Assembly (NCBI GenBank): GCA_938015415.1
Contig: CALLPK010000039.1
Span: 1-33,581, forward strand
Direction: 5' to 3'
Origin: an uncultured Saprospiraceae bacterium
GTDB lineage: Bacteria > Bacteroidota > Bacteroidia > Chitinophagales > Saprospiraceae
DNA length: 33,581 nt
A model generated the notes under the pieces. That model made no database searches. It was given only the letters and a program-made list of their open reading frames with translations, and was not told the DNA's origin. The translations under genes and the position numbers were made by a program. Shown here in pieces: positions 7,722-14,181 of this stretch. How positions within the stretch are numbered: position 1 is the first letter of the stretch; the number at the start of each line of letters is the position of its first letter.

Positions 7722-9638
7722 ATGTCTCAGGTACGAACCAACACCGCAGCGGTTAGGCAATTGGAAGATCGCTTGGCTAATCAGAAAAATAAAAGTCAGC
7801 GGCTTCTGCTGCTCGACAAACTGGCGGAGCATTTTATGTTTACCAACTACAAAAAGGCGCTGAACTACCTGAGTGAAATGAAGTCTATTCTTAACGAATC
7901 GCCTAATCAGGACTTTCTTTTTAACTTTCATCTCTATACGGCCTTTATTGAAAACCAGCTCTATAATTATCACCTGGCGGATATTCACCTCAAAAAAGCC
8001 ATCCATATTGTGGAAGAGCGTGGTGAAGTGCACCAGCAAATAGATACTTACATTGATTACGCTGGTATTTGTATCAATCTTGATCAGCACCAGGAGGCAA
8101 CACTGTATCTTGACAAAGTTGCAAAATTATTAGAATCCTTTCCCAACAAAAGGTTGGAGGCCCGCTTGGTTTGTCGACAAGGGATGTTGCAGTTGCACTA
8201 TCGCGACAGTGAAAAGGCAATTAGTATGCTGCTGGAGGCAGATAAAATTATCGACCGTCTGCCCGTCAAATTAACGCTGAAAGACTATTATTTTCGAACT
8301 ATTATTCATAGTGGATTGGGTAGAATCTATCAGGACAATGGACAGATCAATAAAAGTATCAACGCTTATCTGCGGGTGGTTAACTGGTGCGAATCCCTGG
8401 GTATGCAAACCCGTTTGTCTTGGCATTATTTAAACGTAGGTAATGGCTACACTGCCAACCAGGATGATTTTCGGGCCAAAAAATATTTTCGTAAGGCCAT
8501 CAAAATTACCGATGATATCAGCCAGAATGCACGTGCCGGGGCATACGCTAATTTGGGGTACATTTATTTTAAAGAAGAAAAATACGACGAAGCACTTGAA
8601 CTATATGATCGTGCAGAATATCTTTACCGCGAAAAACCCCGCCGTAACTTGGTCAATTTTTCCATTATCGACTGCCGACGGGCTCAGCTTTATGCCAAGC
8701 TAGGCAAAAATAGCAAAGCTCAGAAGTATTTTGTCTCCGCTATCGAAAATGGTAAACAAAGTAAAGACGATTTACAAACGGCTACGGTTTGTCAAGAGGT
8801 AGCGAGTTATCATGCGAGTATTGATGATTATAGAAATGCCTACGATTTTCAGGTCTTACACGATCATATGCTAAGCAGGCATAATGATACCGTCCGGGAT
8901 CGAACCCGGATTGAAGTAGAGGTGAAATACGAAGCAGAAAAGAAAATTCACGAAGCAGAGGTACTTCGTCTGGAAGCTGACGGACTAAAACTAAAGGCTT
9001 TAAGAGCACAGATGAATCCCCACTTTTTATTCAATGCGCTTAATTCTATTCAGACTTTTATTACTTCTGATGAGTCGGGAATTGCCGCCAAATATCTCGC
9101 AAAGTTTGCCTTGCTCATGCGACAAAGCCTCGAATACTCGGATGTGGAGACCATTTCTTTGGAAAAGGAAATCAATTTTTTGGAAAATTATCTTTACATC
9201 AATCAAAAACTTCGCTTTCAAAGTAAACTCAACTATACCATTCAAATTCACGACGATATCGAAGAAGATATCATGGCAATTCCTACGATGATCGTTCAGC
9301 CTTATCTCGAAAATGCTATTGAACACGGATTAAGGACCGTAACGGAAGGTCAGCTAAAACTTGAATATTCACTCCATGATGAAAATACGATTCTTTGCGT
9401 TGTACAGGACAATGGAGTAGGACGTGCTAAAGCTGCGGAATTACGAGAGGCTGATCTCATCCCTAATCACCATCGGTCTATGGGAACTTCCATCACAGAA
9501 CAACGACTCGAAATTCTTAATAAAATTCAAAACGATCGGGTAAAAGTAAATACCATCGATTTGACTGATCCTGAAACTGGACGCGCTGCTGGCACCCGAG
9601 TCGAAATATTCTTACCAATCGAAACCATTCAGGCGTAA
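7722..9638 (+). CDS. Soluble TPR-containing histidine kinase, LytS type
   Basis: This 638-residue protein has no signal peptide or membrane helix, so it should be cytoplasmic. Residues about 20-390 form TPR-like helical pairs (for example AGAYANLGYIYFKEEKYDEALELYDRAEYLY near 267). A charged coiled coil follows (VEVKYEAEKKIHEAEVLRLE near 396). The His_kinase domain has phospho-acceptor H434 in MNPHFLFNALNSIQTFI, and a HATPase domain shows VQPYLENAIEHGL and VQDNGVGRAKA. This His_kinase plus LytTR combination is common in Bacteroidota, so the regulator at 6400 is the probable partner. TPR folds bind peptides in Gram-positive RRNPP receptors, and the neighbour is a small peptide gene, so peptide sensing is possible but unproven. 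The start is the ATG at 7722 (MSQVRTN). Confidence 0.92.
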   Translation: MSQVRTNTAAVRQLEDRLANQKNKSQRLLLLDKLAEHFMFTNYKKALNYLSEMKSILNESPNQDFLFNFHLYTAFIENQLYNYHLADIHLKKAIHIVEERGEVHQQIDTYIDYAGICINLDQHQEATLYLDKVAKLLESFPNKRLEARLVCRQGMLQLHYRDSEKAISMLLEADKIIDRLPVKLTLKDYYFRTIIHSGLGRIYQDNGQINKSINAYLRVVNWCESLGMQTRLSWHYLNVGNGYTANQDDFRAKKYFRKAIKITDDISQNARAGAYANLGYIYFKEEKYDEALELYDRAEYLYREKPRRNLVNFSIIDCRRAQLYAKLGKNSKAQKYFVSAIENGKQSKDDLQTATVCQEVASYHASIDDYRNAYDFQVLHDHMLSRHNDTVRDRTRIEVEVKYEAEKKIHEAEVLRLEADGLKLKALRAQMNPHFLFNALNSIQTFITSDESGIAAKYLAKFALLMRQSLEYSDVETISLEKEINFLENYLYINQKLRFQSKLNYTIQIHDDIEEDIMAIPTMIVQPYLENAIEHGLRTVTEGQLKLEYSLHDENTILCVVQDNGVGRAKAAELREADLIPNHHRSMGTSITEQRLEILNKIQNDRVKVNTIDLTDPETGRAAGTRVEIFLPIETIQA

Positions 9639-9745
9639 TATTTTAATATTAAAAATTACCGTTATATATTTTATACCTACCGCTTCCTGCGGTCTGGCTA
9701 CCATCAACTAAATACCGTTTTTATATACTGTATATTCGTTATATA

Positions 9746-9823
9746 TTGCAGATAGTTTTCTCATAGTATGTTTGTTTAATCTTCCTGCATCTCGATCCCT
9801 CCTGAGTTGCAGGAATTTTTTTT
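9746..9823 (+). ncRNA. Promoter-hairpin-terminator cassette, copy 1
   Basis: TTG (9746-9748), 18 nt, then TATGTTTG (9767-9774) is a full match to the Bacteroidota promoter. Ten bases later a hairpin begins: CCTGCATCTC 9784-9793 with GAGTTGCAGG 9804-9813, one T-T mismatch, loop GATCCCTCCT, then eight T. A transcript would be about 45 nt and almost entirely hairpin. The 21 nt from 9753 to 9773 are identical in copies 2 and 3, including the promoter spacer. As the first hairpin after the kinase gene it could also terminate that transcript. Confidence 0.5.
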
Positions 9824-9837
9824 GCCCTTTAACAAGC

Positions 9838-9930
9838 TGTAATCCACTAATCCGCACATCCGCACATCCACTAATCCACCAATCCGCACATCAAAGAATC
9901 CACCAATCAAAGAATCCGCACATCCACTCA
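9838..9930. repeat. Low-complexity tandem repeat of AATCCGCACATCC-like words
   Basis: About 90 bp are built from repeated words AATCCGCACATCC, CACTAATCC, CACCAATC and CAAAGAATC in imperfect tandem order. There is no coding potential and no known motif. It lies between cassette copies 1 and 2 and may be a slippage-prone intergenic repeat. Confidence 0.75.
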
Positions 9931-10022
9931 AAAAACCATTAACTAACCCAAAACTACCACTTACCGCTGATTTTACCCCGTATGCTAAAAACCGTTTTTT
10001 TTAACCCGAAGTCTATAGTACC

Positions 10023-10097
10023 TTGGTCTTAGTTTTCTCATAGTATGTTTAATTTTCCTACACTCTAATCCCTTCTGGAGTGTAGGAATTTTTTTTT
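10023..10097 (+). ncRNA. Promoter-hairpin-terminator cassette, copy 2
   Basis: TTG (10023-10025), 18 nt, TATGTTTA (10044-10051), then a perfect stem TTCCTACACTC 10055-10065 with GAGTGTAGGAA 10078-10088, loop TAATCCCTTCTG, then nine T. The 21-nt block at 10030-10050 equals that of copies 1 and 3. The stem bases differ from copy 1 but pairing is kept, including a T-T mismatch in copy 1 that is a proper pair here. No gene precedes it, so it cannot be just the kinase terminator. Confidence 0.55.
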
Positions 10098-10262
10098 GCC
10101 CGTCCGTTTCCTTCCCGTTTTTTTCAATAATCGATAGATTCATTGAGTGTGAAACATATTTGTTTTTATTTTAATACCATATTCTAAACAATTTACACCA
10201 TTTTTTTATAATATATAACCGTTAAGTAATTAGCGTTTTAAATATGAGTTAAAAAATCTTAT

Positions 10263-10340
10263 TTTGTAGATGTGTAGTTTTCTCATAGTATGTTTATTTC
10301 TCCTACGATCATATGCCTCCGATTGTAGGAGAATTTTTTT
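10263..10340 (+). ncRNA. Promoter-hairpin-terminator cassette, copy 3
   Basis: TTTG (10263-10266), 22 nt, TATGTTTA (10289-10296), then stem TTCTCCTACGATC 10298-10310 with GATTGTAGGAGAA 10321-10333 (13 pairs, one G-T on the RNA), loop ATATGCCTCC, then seven T. The 21-nt block at 10275-10295 equals the other copies. It ends 16 bp before the convergent pbpC stop, so the T-run faces out of pbpC and cannot terminate it. Confidence 0.5.
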
Positions 10341-10356
10341 CTAAGAACAAAGCATT

Positions 10357-12759
10357 TCAATTTTTCTTCACTCCTAATATTTCGAAAGATCGTATGGTTT
10401 TCGCTCCTGCCTCGTCTACTAAGGTCAGAGTATGCTGGCCCGGTGGTGGATTTAGCGCCAGTTCGTGAAAATCCTGTGTACTTCCCAGGTACGTTTGATT
10501 TAAGTGCCAGAATATCTTTTTGCTTGGATCCCGGTGAGTTGCCCGAAAAATAGTTTTGCTCAGTTGTCCGTCCAAATCTACCGGCACCACTATTTTAGCC
10601 CCAGCTGGAGGATAGATAAGTTGAATCTGCGTAGTAGTATTTTGAACAACCGGACAATCTGGATGAATAGGTGGTAAGGGGCGATAGCTTGGATGATTGT
10701 TGCGGTAGTAGAATTCCTCTACTGGAGGAAGTACAAACCAGGTAGCGGGATGCATCTCACGGGGCATCCGGCAATCACTATTGACCCGGTATACTTCTGT
10801 CGCGTCCAGATAAACTCGTCGGTGAAGATGACAACTTTCCAACCGCTCTCGTCCTGGTCCTAACCACAGCGTATCTGCCGGACAATCCTTTAAAGCGTTT
10901 AGACCCGATTGCTGACACAATGCTACTTCACGCATCTCATCCCGCGGAGGCGAAAACCAGGCGGGACTTTTTAATAACGCAAAAATATCAAAAAGTACGG
11001 GCCCTGCTGCTTTTACACCCACTAGCCCCGGGCGACCTTCACCATCGGCATTACCCGCCCATACGCCTACGACGTAACGTGGTGTCACGCCGACGGCCCA
11101 CGCATCCCGGAATCCAAAGCTGGTTCCTGTTTTCCACGCGATCTTTTTACCCGAGCCAAACCGTTCCCACTCTCCTTCACTGTTGGGACGTTCCACCGTT
11201 CTCATGGCTTCGAAGGTATGCCAGCAGGCTGCGGCGGAAAGCACCGGTGGCTCTTTTTGTAAATCAATTGTTTTTTCTTTTAGCTCTGGTGGCACTCCCA
11301 AATCTGCTGGTTGAAAATCCTGTGGATTGTAGCGGCCATCATTCGGTTGAAAATGATTTAGCGTACGGGCCATTCCTGCGTAAGCATTTGAAATTTCCCA
11401 CAACGAAGATTCTGCTCCTCCTAAAATCAACGTCAATCCGTAGTGCGAAGGCGATTGGTTAATCGAGTTAAGATGCAATTGCTGTAAAGCGAAATGAAAT
11501 TTTTCCAACCCATAATCCTGCAAAAGTCTGACCATCGGGACATTCAGCGACCGAGCCAAGGCTCTCCTCGCCGGGACCATTCCGTCGTAGGATTGATGAT
11601 AATTTTCGGGGCGGTAACCATTCAGATAAAGTGGTACATCAGATAGCAGAGTAGTGGGAGCAATTTGTCCATCGTCCAGCGCGCAAGCGTACAAAAATGG
11701 TTTGAGAATACTGCCAGTACTACGTGGTGCGGGAATAATATTTACCGCGGACTGGTGGTCCTTAGCTGAACTGGAAACATTGCCAGCATATGCGAGAATT
11801 TTATTTTTTTCAACATCCAACACCAGTGCGGCCAGATTATGAATACCGTTACCGGATAAATGTTGCTGGTGTCTTTTTAGTAATTCATTAACCTGTTTTT
11901 GTAAATCCCGGTCAATGGTAGATTTTTTCCGGCTAGGCAAATAATTATTTTTAGAAAAATTTTGGAGCCGAATTTCTTCCAGTAGATGCGGCGTTAAATC
12001 GGGCAAGGGAAGGGGTTTTTCGGGTAGTGGTTCCAAAAGTGAAAGCTCCAGCGTTTGCGCATCAATTTTACCGTCGGCAACGAGTCGCTTTAACAAACGA
12101 TTGCGTTTGGCGCGTAACGCCGCGCGGTTACGCCCCGGATGAATGAGTCCCGGACTGTTGGGTAAAACAGCGAGGGTCGCTGCTTCTGCCCAGGATAACT
12201 GATCTGGTTGTTTGCCATAATATCGCCAGCTGGCAGCATTTAAACCCACGACATTGCCACCGAAGGGCGCATTGGCTGTATACAAAGAAAGGATTGCTGA
12301 TTTATCATAACTCAGTTCCATCCGGGTAGCCAGGATGGCTTCGATTATTTTTTGAAAAACAGAACGACTCTTTTTATTTCGGGACATGCGAATGGTCTGC
12401 ATCGTTATCGTACTTCCACCGCTGACGATCTTCTTATTTTTAAAATTTTGTTGAATGGCCCGGAAAATCCCTATGGGATCAATGCCCGGATGCTGGTAAA
12501 ATCGTCGGTCTTCAAAAGTAGTCAGTGCGGTTGCAAATTTTTCGGGCACCTGATCCGTTCCCGGAAATCGCCACTGCCCGTCCGCGGCAATCCGGGCTCC
12601 TAGCAAATTACCATCCCGATCTTCTAAAACCATTGACAACGGTGTATGAAATAATTGACCAGGCAGACAAAAAAGATAAGCGATAACGAGCAGTAGTCCA
12701 AAAACTAAAGTTTTCTTACGGTGGTTTTTAAAAAAGAAATGGAAGGTTTTTTTTAGCAT
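10357..12759 (-). CDS. pbpC: Penicillin-binding protein 1C
   Basis: This 800-residue bifunctional peptidoglycan synthase starts with a short cytoplasmic tail and one membrane anchor (about 17-35). The GT51 glycosyltransferase domain follows with E83 in FEDRRFYQHPGIDP and GGSTITMQ at 114-121. The transpeptidase domain has S350-x-x-K353 (STGSILKPF), SLN, and K543-T-G (WKTGTS). The C-terminal part (about 700-795) fits the BiPBP-type domain of the PBP1C family. In many genomes pbpC sits beside an alpha-2-macroglobulin gene; here its upstream neighbour is a lipoprotein with a zinc-protease motif, and no macroglobulin gene is in the window. It acts in the periplasm on lipid II. The assignment is firm. 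Confidence 0.95.
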   Translation of the reverse strand: MLKKTFHFFFKNHRKKTLVFGLLLVIAYLFCLPGQLFHTPLSMVLEDRDGNLLGARIAADGQWRFPGTDQVPEKFATALTTFEDRRFYQHPGIDPIGIFRAIQQNFKNKKIVSGGSTITMQTIRMSRNKKSRSVFQKIIEAILATRMELSYDKSAILSLYTANAPFGGNVVGLNAASWRYYGKQPDQLSWAEAATLAVLPNSPGLIHPGRNRAALRAKRNRLLKRLVADGKIDAQTLELSLLEPLPEKPLPLPDLTPHLLEEIRLQNFSKNNYLPSRKKSTIDRDLQKQVNELLKRHQQHLSGNGIHNLAALVLDVEKNKILAYAGNVSSSAKDHQSAVNIIPAPRSTGSILKPFLYACALDDGQIAPTTLLSDVPLYLNGYRPENYHQSYDGMVPARRALARSLNVPMVRLLQDYGLEKFHFALQQLHLNSINQSPSHYGLTLILGGAESSLWEISNAYAGMARTLNHFQPNDGRYNPQDFQPADLGVPPELKEKTIDLQKEPPVLSAAACWHTFEAMRTVERPNSEGEWERFGSGKKIAWKTGTSFGFRDAWAVGVTPRYVVGVWAGNADGEGRPGLVGVKAAGPVLFDIFALLKSPAWFSPPRDEMREVALCQQSGLNALKDCPADTLWLGPGRERLESCHLHRRVYLDATEVYRVNSDCRMPREMHPATWFVLPPVEEFYYRNNHPSYRPLPPIHPDCPVVQNTTTQIQLIYPPAGAKIVVPVDLDGQLSKTIFRATHRDPSKKIFWHLNQTYLGSTQDFHELALNPPPGQHTLTLVDEAGAKTIRSFEILGVKKN

Positions 12760-12844
12760 AAGATGGTCAACCTATTTATTTCAACACGATCAGTATTTCT
12801 TAACGACGGTAGAAATAAAAGATTGTTGTAAGGGGCATTTTTTA

Positions 12845-12944
12845 CTAAACCTAACTCACCGGTTGAAGAGAGGTTTGGTAAACATTTTATATAGCGCCGT
12901 CTAAACCTAACTCACCGATTGAAGAGAGGTTTGGTAAATATTTT
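12845..12944. repeat. Two 44-bp direct repeats with internal hairpin
   Basis: Positions 12845-12888 and 12901-12944 are identical except for two bases, with a 56-bp pitch. Each contains AAACCT...AGGTTT around CTC...GAG, forming a hairpin with a 10-nt loop. One base difference is in the loop and the other is outside the stem. They fill the gap between the lipoprotein stop (12948) and pbpC and would lie in the mRNA if the two are co-transcribed. Confidence 0.85.
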
Positions 12945-12947
12945 GCA

Positions 12948-13985
12948 TCAATCCATCACCTTCCCGATCTCCTCAATCAACCGAATGCCTCCCTCCGAAA
13001 ATCGCCCAAGCGTCCGGGCATCTTGTTTTGCCTGTACCATAAAAATAAAATTATCTGCGAGTATCTCGTCTGGATGAATAATATAGTTGGTGTTTTTTTG
13101 AATTTGTTCGTAAAAGCCCGCTACCTTATTTAGATTCAGGCTACTACTACCGTCATTTTGCGATAAAACTTTAACGGTACGACTATAAGGCGGCTGGATT
13201 GGATATAAATTAAATTCTAAGTAATCAAAAAAAACGGGTTTTGCTGGTTCGTATCCTAAACTATTCGCTGCTAAAACCGGTACCGCGAAAAAGGTTTTTT
13301 CTCCTTCTTTTAATTCAATTGCGTAGCCCAAATCAATTCCATCCGGGTTTAATAATAATCTTTTCTTTAAAGGTAAATCCATTGCTAAACCCTCCGGAGT
13401 ATTGAGTTTTTTAAACCCAATTAATTCGTATAACGCTCGTCGCTGCTCCGGATGATACCGAGAATAGATATGAAAAATTTCGTGCAACATCGTCTCATAA
13501 AAAGAGGCCCGTTGTCTTTCTTTCAATACGCCTTGCGGAATTAAGATGGTTTGCTCCCGCGTATAAAATGCGCCCGGCCCATAATGATTCCCTTTCAATT
13601 TTATTAATTGTAATTCCTTCGGATAAATATCTGGATTTATGGCCTGTAATTGTGGATATATTTCTGCAAAAACCTCCCGGCAAAACTGCACCTCCTCTTC
13701 TGTAAAGTCCAACACCTCTGTTTTTAAAAAAGCTTGATACTCGGACAATAAAGCATCCCGATTGATCGAATCCCTGTACGGCCGCTTCATTTGAATCAAC
13801 ATATCCGTAATCCCTATTTTATTGAAAAAATCTTCTTGATCATCCTTTATAATCACCGCTGCCGCTTCCGTACTGTCCAGTAGCATCAAGGGCGCTACAA
13901 CATCCGTCATCTCCATCCGCTTGTCGTCCGGAGCGGATTTGCAACTGATTAAGATGAGGAGAAGGGCGGCGGAGATGTATTTCAT
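12948..13985 (-). CDS. Lipoprotein with HExxH zinc-protease-like motif
   Basis: This 345-residue protein begins with a lipoprotein signal (lipobox LISC, C15). It therefore should be anchored in a membrane facing the periplasm or surface. The middle holds MLHEIFHIYSRYHPE with H168, E169 and H172, the HExxH core of zinc metalloproteases, and E180 follows eight residues after the second His. I do not recognise the family. It lies upstream of pbpC on the same strand with 188 bp between, most of it two direct repeats. Co-transcription and a role in envelope protein processing are possible but not shown. Confidence 0.8.
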   Translation of the reverse strand: MKYISAALLLILISCKSAPDDKRMEMTDVVAPLMLLDSTEAAAVIIKDDQEDFFNKIGITDMLIQMKRPYRDSINRDALLSEYQAFLKTEVLDFTEEEVQFCREVFAEIYPQLQAINPDIYPKELQLIKLKGNHYGPGAFYTREQTILIPQGVLKERQRASFYETMLHEIFHIYSRYHPEQRRALYELIGFKKLNTPEGLAMDLPLKKRLLLNPDGIDLGYAIELKEGEKTFFAVPVLAANSLGYEPAKPVFFDYLEFNLYPIQPPYSRTVKVLSQNDGSSSLNLNKVAGFYEQIQKNTNYIIHPDEILADNFIFMVQAKQDARTLGRFSEGGIRLIEEIGKVMD

Positions 13986-13997
13986 TTTTTTAATGTT

Positions 13998-14181
13998 AGT
14001 AGATTGTTAGTTGGTGATTGGTTAATTGGTTAATCAGTGATTGGTTAATCAGTAAGTTTCCCCAATAGAAGGTCACCGATTAACCATTCTCGCGATAGAA
14101 GGCTACTGATTAACAAATCAACCGATTAACCATTCCCGATAGAAGAGCACCGATTAACGAATCAACCGATTAACTAAATCA
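13998..14181. repeat. ATTAACCGAT-type tandem repeats between tex and the lipoprotein gene
   Basis: The gap holds two units of 46 and 44 bp (14075-14120, 14121-14164) built as ACCGATTAACCATTC, CGATAGAAG, GATTAAC, AATCA, plus a partial third unit (14165-14181) that runs into the tex stop codon. The left part (14010-14060) has GATTGGTTAATCAGT twice, the same words in opposite orientation, so the whole gap can fold on itself. It may act as an RNA structure after tex or be a spreading intergenic repeat. Confidence 0.7.

Larger units (their letters stand above)
9708..10286 (-). other. Three 18-codon minus-strand ORFs beginning MRKL, doubtful
   Basis: On the minus strand, 10286-10230, 10041-9985 and 9764-9708 each read as an ATG ORF of exactly 18 codons beginning MRKL. 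Two of them end KNGI and KNGF. The shared start is the reverse of the conserved block in the plus-strand cassettes, so coding and promoter readings compete. The sequence before each ATG (AAACATACTATG) resembles that before the GG-peptide (AAACATATTTTACTATG). No minus-strand promoter is evident. Two of the copies align without gaps, so their equal length could simply reflect duplication. Confidence 0.2.

Noticed and set aside
10298-10340. Hairpin near the pbpC end as the pbpC terminator
   Set aside because: The T-run is on the plus strand, so it works only for plus-strand transcripts, opposite to pbpC.
10920-11462. 180-codon plus-strand ORF
   Set aside because: It lies fully antisense to pbpC, whose catalytic motifs are in frame; the antisense translation shows no family motif.
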